Below are positions 25,446 to 33,390 of a stretch of DNA of 64,000 nt, one piece after another. The notes beneath the pieces are model-generated. The model was not told the origin of the DNA and searched no databases. It was given only the letters and a program-made list of their open reading frames with translations. Source of the stretch: Arthrobacter sp. ISL-85 (GTDB lineage Bacteria > Actinomycetota > Actinomycetes > Actinomycetales > Micrococcaceae); the NCBI RefSeq assembly GCF_018613675.1, contig NZ_JAGGPQ010000024.1:144511-208510 (forward strand). The letters are read 5' to 3'. Positions within the stretch are counted from its first letter, which is position 1, and every line of letters starts with the position of its first letter. The translations under genes were made by a program, and so were the position numbers.

Positions 25446-25517
25446 CTGGGATACCAGGACTCGAACCTAGAATGACGGTACCAGAAACCGTAGTGTTGCC
25501 AATTACACCATATCCCA
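25446..25517 (-). tRNA. tRNA-Gln (CTG)
   Basis: The acceptor is TGGGATA/TATCCCA. The anticodon stem ACGGT/ACCGT carries loop TTCTGGT, with anticodon CTG. The T-loop is GGTTCGAGTCC and the discriminator G. CCA is not encoded. It lies 128 bp upstream of tRNA-Glu on the same strand, probably in one transcript. Confidence 0.93.
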
Positions 25518-25819
25518 TTGGCACTTTCGGGCCGGTTTTCAGGGCATTTTCCCTGCTCCGTGCGCCTCAGCACGAGAAATTACTTTACCCGAGACTCCCG
25601 GCTCGCACAAATCGAGGACTGCGCAAGCGCGGGACAACCTCGTCGGCCGATTTGAGCAACCCTTGCCCGCTCCCCGATCATATGGTTACCCTCGAGTAAG
25701 TTACCCATCAGTAACAACTCCCTCGCCCCGCCTGTGGGGCACCCACGAGGAAAATGGGAACGCCTTACCAGCCACGGTTTTCGCCACCCGGGCAGCGTCG
25801 TCCGGCGGAAAGTTAGGAA
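25518..25819. other. 302-bp intergenic region before the heptad-repeat gene
   Basis: This stretch holds the promoter side of tRNA-Gln and, at 25686-25714, a tandem operator-like repeat. No convincing gene is visible. Base composition is less GC-rich than in the flanking genes. Confidence 0.6.
25686..25714. promoter_or_regulatory. Tandem operator TTACCC-N4-GTAA, two copies
   Basis: Copy 1 is TTACCCTCGAGTAA (25686-25699) and copy 2 is TTACCCATCAGTAA (25701-25714). The two are separated by a single G, a 15-bp period. Each copy has complementary TTAC/GTAA ends, typical of TetR-family binding sites. They lie about 105 bp before the heptad-repeat membrane protein gene. No regulator gene is adjacent. 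Confidence 0.55.
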
Positions 25820-27379
25820 GTGTCAGCGTTGACAACCCGCACAGCAACCATTGCCGCAGCCAGGCCCAGACCCCGGTCCATCGCGATCATCGCTTTGTCC
25901 CTGTTGCTCGTTCTATTCCTAGCGTTTTACACCTACCTCACGGGCCAGATCTCAAACGGCGCAGCACAGCTGATGGACGGCGCCGAGCAGGCCGCTGCAG
26001 GCGCGGCACAACTCAAGGACGGGTCTGGGCAGCTGGCCGCAGGGGCTGGCGCAGCGAACAAGGGCGCGGTCCAGGTGAAGGACGGCTCCGTCAAGGTCAA
26101 GGACGGAAGTGCCCAGCTGAATACCGGGGCCGCCGCCCTGCAGGCTGGCGCCGGGAAGATCTTTTCCGGAGTCCGGGACCAGCTGGCGCCGGGGGTGGAC
26201 AAGCTGCATGCCGGCACCACCAAGCTGCAGAATGACGTCCTGAACAAACTCGTCCCGGGCGTTTACCAAGTGGATGACGGCGCCCGGAAGCTCCAGGCCG
26301 GTGCCGTGGCTCTATCCGCGGCCCTGACCCCCACTGCTGCCGGAAACGCGCCGAACAACCTTGCCGATGGTGCTGGACAACTGGCAGCGGGCACAGGGCA
26401 GCTCGCGGCCGGGGCTGGCCAACTCGATGCCGGCGCCACCAGCCTCAGCGCCGGGACCGCGGCCCTGAAGAACGGAACAGCCCAGCTGAAGGGCTACCCC
26501 GGCGCAGGCAACGATCCCACAAAGGGCGACGGGCTCGCTGCGCTCAGCCAGGGGCTGGACCAGCTTGAAGCGGCGGCGAACGGGCCCCAGGGCCTGGTGC
26601 CCCTGGCAGTGATCAAGGACCAGATCGCCAAACTGGCCGATGGTGGCCGGCGGGCCTACGCAGGGGCGGGGCAGCTTGACGCGGGAGCCGCGAAGCTGAA
26701 CGACGGCGCCGGGCAGCTTAAGGCCGGAACCGGCAGTTTGAACACCGGAGCCGGCCAGGTGAACGACGGCGCGGGCCGGCTGAAGGCGGGCTTCGCCACG
26801 TTGGCCGAAAAGCTCAATGCGACGGACCCGCAAAACCCGGGCGTGGTTCTGGGAACCTCCATGCTGGCCGACGGCACGGCCAAGATCAGGGTAGGAATGG
26901 ACGGCGTCCCGGGCAACTCGGACAGCCCCGGCCTGATCTACGCCGCAAACAACCTGCAGGACGGCACCACCAAGCTCAGCGCGGGAATCAACGGCGCGGG
27001 CGATCCGGCCAATCCGGGCCTGCTGGCCGGAACCGAGGCGCTCTCGGACGGCACCGTGGCGCTGAGCAGTGGCACGGGCCAGCTGCAGGCCGGATCCGCC
27101 CAGCTGGCTGACGGAACAGGACAGCTGGCGGACGGTAACGGCAAGCTGGACGATGGCTCGGGCAAGCTCGCCGATGGTGCGGGCAAGCTGGCCGACGGAA
27201 ATTCGAGAATCGCGGCGGGAACGCAGGAGCTGCACTCGAAGGTGGCTGCTGTGTCGCCGTCGTCGTGGCTGGACAGCCCCGCAGTCGCGCTGCTGCTGGT
27301 AGCTATGCTCGTTGCCGCCGCTGTAGGAGCATACCTGGCTCTCCGAAGGCGTTCCCTGCGCCCTGCAGCGGCGGCCTGA
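25820..27379 (+). CDS. Membrane protein with Leu-x-x-Gly heptad repeats (YhgE/Pip-associated type)
   Basis: The product is 519 residues with an N-terminal transmembrane segment (IAIIALSLLLVLFLAFYTYLTG), then over 400 residues of seven-residue repeats with the pattern x-x-x-Leu-x-x-Gly (for example GAAQLKDGSGQLAAG, GTGQLADGNGKLDDG), and a C-terminal transmembrane segment (AVALLLVAMLVAAAVGAYLAL). Both ends are cytoplasmic if the repeat domain is outside. These repeats occur in YhgE/Pip proteins tied to phage infection and ESX-type secretion or export, but the ABC-2-like membrane domain of YhgE is missing. GTG 25820 or TTG 25829 may be the start. Convergent with a HAD gene; not in an operon. Confidence 0.82.
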   Translation: MSALTTRTATIAAARPRPRSIAIIALSLLLVLFLAFYTYLTGQISNGAAQLMDGAEQAAAGAAQLKDGSGQLAAGAGAANKGAVQVKDGSVKVKDGSAQLNTGAAALQAGAGKIFSGVRDQLAPGVDKLHAGTTKLQNDVLNKLVPGVYQVDDGARKLQAGAVALSAALTPTAAGNAPNNLADGAGQLAAGTGQLAAGAGQLDAGATSLSAGTAALKNGTAQLKGYPGAGNDPTKGDGLAALSQGLDQLEAAANGPQGLVPLAVIKDQIAKLADGGRRAYAGAGQLDAGAAKLNDGAGQLKAGTGSLNTGAGQVNDGAGRLKAGFATLAEKLNATDPQNPGVVLGTSMLADGTAKIRVGMDGVPGNSDSPGLIYAANNLQDGTTKLSAGINGAGDPANPGLLAGTEALSDGTVALSSGTGQLQAGSAQLADGTGQLADGNGKLDDGSGKLADGAGKLADGNSRIAAGTQELHSKVAAVSPSSWLDSPAVALLLVAMLVAAAVGAYLALRRRSLRPAAAA

Positions 27380-27401
27380 CAGCGGAAGCACCTTCGTCCA
27401 C

Positions 27402-27435
27402 GCGGCCGCGGTCCTGAAAGCAGGGCCGCGGCCGC
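27402..27435. terminator. Bidirectional hairpin between convergent genes
   Basis: GCGGCCGCGGTCCTG and CAGGGCCGCGGCCGC form a 15-bp stem with one G-T pair around loop AAAG. It lies between the converging heptad-repeat and HAD genes. There is no U-tract on either strand. Confidence 0.6.
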
Positions 27436-27448
27436 CAGGTGCGGAGGC

Positions 27449-28186
27449 CTACTGCAGCAGCTGGTCCAGGGAGGCCAGCATGCCGCCCTCGAAGCCCTCC
27501 ACGACCTCGCCGCCACGGTTGAGCCACACGCCCACCAGGCCGGCCGCCGTCGAACCTTCCGCGTCCAGCAGCCGGTTGTCACCCACATACAGCGTTTCGG
27601 CCGGAGCAGTGCCCAAAAGCCTGACACCTTCAAGGTAGATGGCGGCATTGGGCTTGGCGACACCCAGCGTGTCGGTACCCACCAGATGGGTGATCCGCTC
27701 CAGCCCGGCCCCGTCCAGCTTTGCCCGCTGGTAATCGTGGACATTGTTGCTCACTGCACCATAGGGGATGCCCGCACTGTCCAGGACGTCCAGCAGCGGC
27801 AGGACGTCCGGAAACGGCCTGACGTAGGCGGGCTGCTTCTCCATGTAGGCACTCAGCCACCGGTGCGATTCCTCGCCGTCGGCAAGTTCCACGCCGAAGT
27901 GACCCAGGGCTGCCCGGCCCCGGAGCAGGCGCTGTTCGTTGAACGTCAGCTCACCTGCCAGGTAGCGGTCGTAGTAATGCGTGGTTTCGTGCGTGAAGAT
28001 GCGGCCGAACCGCTCCCACCCCGCCTGGTCCAGGCCGGGCAGGAGGTGTTCGCTGACCTCCCGCAGGGCGGTGGTCATTGAATATTCGAGGTCCACCAGG
28101 GTGTCATCGATGTCGAACAGGACGCCCCGGACAGTACCGAAAGGGGTCTCCAACACGCCGGCGCGTGCCTGGCTGGGGGCCGGCAT
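27449..28186 (-). CDS. HAD-superfamily hydrolase
   Basis: The product is 245 residues. Motif I is VLFDIDDTLVD, with both catalytic aspartates; motif II is GAVSNNV; the lysine region and the motif IV acidic pair are in VAKPNAAIYLEG and YVGDNRLLDAEG. A helical cap follows motif I. Likely a small-molecule phosphatase; substrate not identifiable. The ATG shares one base with the gltX stop (TGATG), so it is coupled to gltX. Confidence 0.85.
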   Translation of the reverse strand: MPAPSQARAGVLETPFGTVRGVLFDIDDTLVDLEYSMTTALREVSEHLLPGLDQAGWERFGRIFTHETTHYYDRYLAGELTFNEQRLLRGRAALGHFGVELADGEESHRWLSAYMEKQPAYVRPFPDVLPLLDVLDSAGIPYGAVSNNVHDYQRAKLDGAGLERITHLVGTDTLGVAKPNAAIYLEGVRLLGTAPAETLYVGDNRLLDAEGSTAAGLVGVWLNRGGEVVEGFEGGMLASLDQLLQ

Positions 28187-29700
28187 CAGCCGCGGAAGGC
28201 GCGGAGCCGGCGCAGGGAGGACTCCTTGCCCAGGATCACCATGGACTCAAACAGCGGCGGCGAAACGCGGCGGCCGGAAACCGCCGTGCGCACCGGTCCG
28301 AAGGCGAGCCGCGGCTTGATTCCCATGTCCTCCACCAGGGCCTGCTTGAGTGCAGCCTGGATGTTCTCCGCCGTCCAGTCCTCCACCGGTTCCAGGGCGG
28401 CAAGGGCTGCGTCCAGCACCTCGGGAAGGTTCTCCGGAAGGCCTTTGCGCGCGTCATCGGCAATATCCACGGCGTCGTCCGACTTGAACAGGAACGCGAG
28501 CATCACGGGCGCTTCGCCCAGCAGCGTGATGCGCTCCTGGACCAGGGGTGCCGCTTCGGTCAGGATCTCCTCCTCGCGGTCGGTCAGGATCTCCCCCACC
28601 AGGCCTGCCTCGCGCAGGTAGTGCGCCACCCGGTCCCGGAACACCTTGGGCTCCAGCATGCGGACGTGGGTCCCGTTGATGGCTTCGGCCTTCTTCAGGT
28701 CGAAGCGTGCGGGGTTGCCCAGGACGTCGTGGATATCGAAGTGCTCCACGAGCTGTTCCACCGTGAAGATGTCCTCGTCCGCGCTCAGGGACCAGCCCAG
28801 CAGGGACAGGTAGTTCAGCAGCCCTTCCGGAATGAAGCCCCGCTCGCGGTGCAGGAACAGGCTTGACTCGGGGTCCCGCTTGGACAGTTTCTTGTTGCCG
28901 TGGCCCATGACGTAGGGCAGGTGGCCGAACTCGGGCATGTACTCGGCAACGCCGATGGCGTACAGCGCCCGGTACAGGGCAACCTGGCGCGGCGTGGAGC
29001 TGAGCAGGTCCTCGCCGCGGAGCACGTGGGTAATGCCCATCAGGGCGTCATCCACGGGGTTGACCAGGGTGTACAGCGGCGCACCGTTGGCCCGCACCAC
29101 GGCGAAGTCGGGGACGGACCCTGCCTTGAAGGTGATATCGCCCCGGACCAGGTCCGTGAACGTGATGTCCTCATCCGGCATGCGCAGGCGGAGCACAGCC
29201 TGGCGGCCCTCCGACCGGTACTGTGCCAGCTGCTCATCCGTCAGGTGCCGGTCAAAACCGTCATAGCCAAGCTTCGGGTCCCGGCCGGCGGCGCGGTGCC
29301 GTGCCTCGATCTCTTCCGGGGTGGAGAAGGACTCGTAGATGAACCCTGCCTCATGGAGCCGCTTGATGACGTCCTGGTAGATGTCGCCGCGCTGGGACTG
29401 CCGGTAAGGCTCATGCGGGCCGCCCACCTCCACGCCCTCGTCCCAGTCGATGCCCAGCCACTTCAGCGCGTCCAGCAGCTGGTGGTAGCTTTCCTCGCTG
29501 TCGCGCGCCGCGTCGGTGTCCTCGATCCGGAAGACCAGCGTGCCCTTGGTGTGGCGCGCGTAGGCCCAGTTGAACAGGGCTGTCCGGATCAGGCCGACGT
29601 GCGGGGTACCCGTGGGCGAGGGGCAGAAACGGACGCGGACCGGCGTTTCGGCGGTGACGGGGGGGATGGAGGCAGCGGGTGACGAAGAAGCGATACTCAT
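28186..29700 (-). CDS. gltX: Glutamate--tRNA ligase
   Basis: This 504-residue class I aminoacyl-tRNA synthetase charges tRNA-Glu and, in most actinobacteria, also tRNA-Gln for later amidation. The HIGH motif appears as CPSPTGTPHVGLIRTALFNW and KMSKS as KKLSKRDPESSL. Length is normal. The cognate tRNA-Glu and tRNA-Gln genes lie about 2.7 kb away on the same strand, in a different transcript. Confidence 0.97.
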   Translation of the reverse strand: MSIASSSPAASIPPVTAETPVRVRFCPSPTGTPHVGLIRTALFNWAYARHTKGTLVFRIEDTDAARDSEESYHQLLDALKWLGIDWDEGVEVGGPHEPYRQSQRGDIYQDVIKRLHEAGFIYESFSTPEEIEARHRAAGRDPKLGYDGFDRHLTDEQLAQYRSEGRQAVLRLRMPDEDITFTDLVRGDITFKAGSVPDFAVVRANGAPLYTLVNPVDDALMGITHVLRGEDLLSSTPRQVALYRALYAIGVAEYMPEFGHLPYVMGHGNKKLSKRDPESSLFLHRERGFIPEGLLNYLSLLGWSLSADEDIFTVEQLVEHFDIHDVLGNPARFDLKKAEAINGTHVRMLEPKVFRDRVAHYLREAGLVGEILTDREEEILTEAAPLVQERITLLGEAPVMLAFLFKSDDAVDIADDARKGLPENLPEVLDAALAALEPVEDWTAENIQAALKQALVEDMGIKPRLAFGPVRTAVSGRRVSPPLFESMVILGKESSLRRLRAFRG

Positions 29701-29758
29701 AGTGGCTTCAACTTTACCCGCCTGGCCGTGTGCGGCCTTCCGGCCCGGCAGGGAAGTG

Positions 29759-30535
29759 CTAGCGGCGGACGATGGGGTTGGAGAGCCGGCCGATGCCCTC
29801 GATTTCCACCTCGAAGCGGTCGCCCTCCTTGACCAGGCCCACGCCGGCGGGCGTGCCGGTCATGATCACGTCGCCGGGCAGCAGGGTGAACGCCTGCGAC
29901 ACCACCGACACCAGTTCGCGCACGCCCCGGATCATCTGGCTGGTGCTGCCGTCCTGGCGCACCTCGCCGTTGAGGCGGCCCTGGATCTGCAGGTCTTCCG
30001 TGTCCAGGTCGGTCTCGATCCAGGGCCCCAGCGGCGCCGAGGTGTCGAAGCCCTTGGCCCGGGTCCACTGCAGGTCCGTCTTTTGGACATCGCGGGCCGT
30101 GAGGTCGTTGCCGCAGGTGTACCCGAAGATGACGTCGTCCACGCGGTCTTCCGGCACGTCCTTGCAGATGCGGCCGATGACCACGCAGAGTTCGGCCTCG
30201 AAGGAGACCTCTTCGGAGAATTCCGGCAGCACCACGGGATCATTGGGGCCCACCACAGATGTGTTGGGCTTCAGGAACAGCAGCGGCTGGGCCGGTACCT
30301 CATTGCCGAGCTCATGGGCGTGCTCCACGAAGTTCCGGCCCACACCGATCACCTTGCTCCGGGGAATGATGGGCGCCAGCAGCCGAACGTCCTCCAGCTT
30401 GTGGCGCACCGGCGTGCGCTCCACGCCATTGAAGAACGGGTCGCCGTGGATGACAGTGATTTCCTCACTGCCGGGTGCACCTTCCACAACGCCGTACAGG
30501 GGATCGGAATCGACGACAAACCTGGCAATACGCAT
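29759..30535 (-). CDS. Fumarylacetoacetate hydrolase (FAH) family protein
   Basis: This 258-residue protein begins MRIARFVVDSDPLYGVVEG and has the family core VGRNFVEHAHELG, the metal-binding FEAELCVVIGR, GYTCGNDLTARDVQ and VMTGTPAGVGLVKEGD near the end. Members hydrolyse or decarboxylate 2-keto or acylpyruvate compounds; the precise substrate is unknown. ATG 30535 has AGGAG just upstream. It follows an MBL-fold hydrolase gene by 10 nt and probably forms an operon with it. Confidence 0.9.
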   Translation of the reverse strand: MRIARFVVDSDPLYGVVEGAPGSEEITVIHGDPFFNGVERTPVRHKLEDVRLLAPIIPRSKVIGVGRNFVEHAHELGNEVPAQPLLFLKPNTSVVGPNDPVVLPEFSEEVSFEAELCVVIGRICKDVPEDRVDDVIFGYTCGNDLTARDVQKTDLQWTRAKGFDTSAPLGPWIETDLDTEDLQIQGRLNGEVRQDGSTSQMIRGVRELVSVVSQAFTLLPGDVIMTGTPAGVGLVKEGDRFEVEIEGIGRLSNPIVRR

Positions 30536-30545
30536 GGCTCCTACC

Positions 30546-31361
30546 CTACCGTCCCGCCGGCGCCGCCTGCCCTTCGCCGCCGCGCAGGTAGGAGAGTTGT
30601 GCGGCCACCGACAGTTCGGCGGCGCGCCGGACGGAAGGCCCGACGCCGGCATAGACAGCGTCGGCCACCTCATCGACGGTCGCGTCCCGGCCCAGCCGCT
30701 CAAGTGCGGCACGGATTTGCGCCAGCCGATCCTCCCGGTGCGTCCGGTAATCGCGGGCGGCGGCTGCCAGGGAGGGCAGTAGCGGACCATGTGCCGGCAG
30801 CACGGTGGCAGGGCCCAGTGCCTCCAGCCGGCCCAGGGAGGCGAGGTAGTCACCCAGCGTCCCGTCCGGGTAGTCCAGCACGGTGGTCCCACGGCCGAGG
30901 ATGGTGTCCCCCGTCAGCACAGAGCCGGCCTGCCCGTCGGCGGGCAGGTGGAAGCAGACGGAGTCGGAGGTGTGGCCCGGCGTGGCCACCACCGAGATCT
31001 CCAGGCCCGCCGCCCGGATAATTTCCCCGCGGGCCAGGGGTTCTCCCCCGCCGTGGCAGTGGCGTGGGTCCAGGGCGCGGACCGGTGCGCCCGTCAGTTC
31101 ATGCAGGCGGGCAGAACCCGCCGTGTGGTCGGCGTGGCGGTGGGTCACCAGGATCAGTTCCACGGGGCCAACGCCGGCCAGTGCAGCCAAGTGCGCTTCA
31201 TCCTCGGGACCGGGATCCACCACCACCGCGGCGGCTTGTCCGGGGGCGCCCAGGATGTAGGAGTTGGTGCCGTCCAAACTCATGGGGCCGGGGTTGGGGG
31301 CAAGGATGAACTGCGTGAGCCCGGTGCTGCGCTGCAGGACGGGCCCGGAATCGAAAGTCAC
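30546..31361 (-). CDS. MBL-fold metallo-hydrolase
   Basis: The product is 271 residues. The metallo-beta-lactamase zinc motif is THRHADHTAG, with later ligands in ATPGHTSDSVCF and LTGDTILGRG, and PAHGPL as a last His ligand. The architecture with LTQFILAPNPGPMSLDGTNSYIL at the start and a short winged-helix-like C-terminus resembles the LACTB2/glyoxalase-II-like branch. GTG 31361 is preferred, as upstream sequence up to 31475 looks non-coding. It is upstream of the FAH-family gene. Confidence 0.85.
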   Translation of the reverse strand: MTFDSGPVLQRSTGLTQFILAPNPGPMSLDGTNSYILGAPGQAAAVVVDPGPEDEAHLAALAGVGPVELILVTHRHADHTAGSARLHELTGAPVRALDPRHCHGGGEPLARGEIIRAAGLEISVVATPGHTSDSVCFHLPADGQAGSVLTGDTILGRGTTVLDYPDGTLGDYLASLGRLEALGPATVLPAHGPLLPSLAAAARDYRTHREDRLAQIRAALERLGRDATVDEVADAVYAGVGPSVRRAAELSVAAQLSYLRGGEGQAAPAGR

Positions 31362-31496
31362 CAACCCATCCTTGCATCCGCGGCCGTCCCTCCCCCAGCC
31401 CGTCCCACGCACGCCGGCGGAATAGAACAGCGGCGGCTCCGGGTTGGCAACCAATGACACCAACACGATCTCCACCAGGAAGCCGGATACCGCCCC

Positions 31497-32090
31497 ATGA
31501 GCACAACAACACTCTCAGACCTCCTCGCACAAGCGGACGCGGACGGCCACGACCATTCGGCCACCGAAAAGGCCACGGGGTTGCTGCACGTCCACAATCA
31601 CGCCACGGGCAGCATCGTCTGGTTTCCCACGTGGAAGAAGTTCCGTGAAACGGCGGACTGGGCGCGCGCCGTCGGCAGCACCACCGCGGAACTGGGCGCC
31701 GCCGCGGCGCCCGCCGACCAGGCAGGTGCCGCAATCCTGGCCGCAGACCTGGAATCCCTGCTGGACCAGGCCTCCCGGTCCAGCGACGCCAACATCTTCG
31801 TGCAGGAGAACCTCACCAGCCACCTGACGCGGACCTGGGCCGTTGGGGACGCCGTGGCCAAGGCCAACGGGAAGGACCTGTTCACCGGCGGCCTCACCCC
31901 CTCCGTCTTCGCCGGCTACCCCTATGACGTCTACGCCCAGGACGGCGGCGCCTTTGCCACCTCGCTCTGGAACGACATCATCGACGCCCGGCGCAACCGG
32001 GCCCTGGCGGAGGAAGCCGCGCGTAAGGCACTCAAGCCGGTGTCGCGCAAGGCCATGAAGAACGCCGCCCGCAAGGCAGGACGGCGCTAA
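31497..32090 (+). CDS. Hypothetical protein, function unknown
   Basis: This 197-residue protein is not recognised. It is soluble-looking, starts MSTTTLSDLLAQADADGHD, has a Trp/Lys segment (IVWFPTWKKFRETADW) and ends in a very basic tail (KALKPVSRKAMKNAARKAGRR) that could bind nucleic acid or membrane surface. No signal peptide or transmembrane segment is seen. Codon use matches the neighbours. It is divergent from the MBL gene and convergent with ilvE across a strong hairpin. Confidence 0.75.
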   Translation: MSTTTLSDLLAQADADGHDHSATEKATGLLHVHNHATGSIVWFPTWKKFRETADWARAVGSTTAELGAAAAPADQAGAAILAADLESLLDQASRSSDANIFVQENLTSHLTRTWAVGDAVAKANGKDLFTGGLTPSVFAGYPYDVYAQDGGAFATSLWNDIIDARRNRALAEEAARKALKPVSRKAMKNAARKAGRR

Positions 32091-32116
32091 CGAGCCACTG
32101 CGGGCCGGGACGCAGA

Positions 32117-32152
32117 ACGGCGCCTGCCAGACAAAAGTCCGGCAGGCGCCGT
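32117..32152. terminator. Bidirectional hairpin between the hypothetical gene and ilvE
   Basis: ACGGCGCCTGCC and GGCAGGCGCCGT form a perfect 12-bp stem around a 12-nt loop. It lies 27 nt after the plus-strand stop and 23 nt after the ilvE stop. No U-tract. Confidence 0.65.
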
Positions 32153-32174
32153 CGTACGAACCGAAGGAACTGGA

Positions 32175-33287
32175 CTACGCCAGGCGGGTGAGCCAGCCGT
32201 GGGTGTCCGGTTCGGCGCCCGTCTGGATGCCCAGGAGCTTTTCGCGGATGGCCATGGTGACTTCGCCGGCCTTGGCGTCCTCGGAGCCAATGAACTCGGT
32301 GGCGTCCTTCAGGACCCCGATGGGGGTGATGACGGCTGCCGTGCCGCAGGCGAACACTTCGGTGATGGCGCCGGACGCCACGCCGTCGCGCCACTCGTCG
32401 AGGGTGATCTTCCGCTCGGAAACTTCGCGGCCCATGTCCTTGGCCACCTGGATCACGGACATCCGGGTGACGCCTTCCAGGATGGTGCCGGTGAGCGCGG
32501 GCGTGGCCAGGGACCCGTCCTTCATAACGAAGAACACGTTCATGCCGCCCAGCTCTTCCACGGCGTTATCGTTGGCCTGGTCCAGGAACAGCACCTGCTT
32601 GCAGCCGTTGGCTTCCGCTTCCTGCTGCGCGATCAGTGAGGCTGCGTAGTTGCCGCCGCACTTTGCGTCGCCGGTGCCGCCGCGGCCGGCGCGGGCGTAC
32701 TGGCGCGAGATCCAGATGGAGACGGGCTTGAGCTCACCGCCGAAGTAGTTCCCGGCCGGCGATGCGATCACCCGGAACGAGACCTCACGGGCCGCACGGA
32801 CGCCCAGGAACGCCTCCGTGGCGATCATGAAGGGCCGCAGGTACAGTGCCTCACCGTCGCCGGAGGGCACCCATTCCTTGTCGACGGCCACCAGTTCGCG
32901 GATGGCGCCGAGGAAGTATTCGGCCGGCAGTTCCGGCAGGGCCAGCCGGCGGGCGGACTTGTTCAGCCGCGCCGCGTTGGCCTCGGGCCGGAAGGTCCAG
33001 ACGGAGCCGTCGGCGTGCCGGTAGGCCTTAAGTCCTTCGAAGATCTCCTGGCCGTAGTGGAATACGGCTGCGGAGGGGTCCAGGACGATCGGCCCGTAGG
33101 GCTCGATCCGGGCGTCGTGCCAGCCGCCGTTGCCGTCCGCGTCCACGCTGTAGTCGACGATGGCGGTGTGGTCGGTGAAGTAGTTGCCGAATCCCGGGTT
33201 TGCCAGGATGGCTGCACGCTCTTCGGCAGACTTCGGGTTCTCCGAGGGCTGCCTGGTGAATTCGACGCCATGGGCGGTCTGAGTCAT
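32175..33287 (-). CDS. ilvE: Branched-chain amino acid aminotransferase
   Basis: This 370-residue fold-type IV PLP enzyme catalyses the last step of valine, leucine and isoleucine synthesis (and the first of their breakdown). It shows YFTDHTAIVDYS, FHYGQEIFEGLKAYRHADGSVWTFRPEAN, the PLP lysine in GTGDAKCGGNYAASL and MNVFFVMKDGSLATPALTGTILEGVTR. The ATG has GGAGG 4-5 nt upstream. It lies downstream of leuB on the same strand with 103 bp between, including a palindrome at 33314. Confidence 0.96.
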   Translation of the reverse strand: MTQTAHGVEFTRQPSENPKSAEERAAILANPGFGNYFTDHTAIVDYSVDADGNGGWHDARIEPYGPIVLDPSAAVFHYGQEIFEGLKAYRHADGSVWTFRPEANAARLNKSARRLALPELPAEYFLGAIRELVAVDKEWVPSGDGEALYLRPFMIATEAFLGVRAAREVSFRVIASPAGNYFGGELKPVSIWISRQYARAGRGGTGDAKCGGNYAASLIAQQEAEANGCKQVLFLDQANDNAVEELGGMNVFFVMKDGSLATPALTGTILEGVTRMSVIQVAKDMGREVSERKITLDEWRDGVASGAITEVFACGTAAVITPIGVLKDATEFIGSEDAKAGEVTMAIREKLLGIQTGAEPDTHGWLTRLA

Positions 33288-33313
33288 GGTTCCTCCACGA
33301 TCGGCCGCCCGGG

Positions 33314-33327
33314 GTTCAGCGCTGAAC
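33314..33327. promoter_or_regulatory. 14-bp perfect palindrome upstream of ilvE
   Basis: GTTCAGCGCTGAAC lies 26 bp upstream of the ilvE start codon. It could be an operator or a small hairpin. I saw no second copy in the window. Confidence 0.25.
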
Positions 33328-33390
33328 GGAAAGGCGGCATTTGGTGATTCGAGTAAAGCTTACGCCCGATGCCGGCGGCCCCGGCGCGGG

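Noticed and set aside
25242..25517. tRNA genes as an integration site of a genomic island
   Set aside because: No integrase and no direct repeat of the tRNA 3' end was found in the flanking sequence.
26312..27391. 359-codon minus-strand frame opposite the heptad-repeat gene
   Set aside because: It mirrors the repetitive DNA of the sense gene; repeats in one strand keep antisense frames open.
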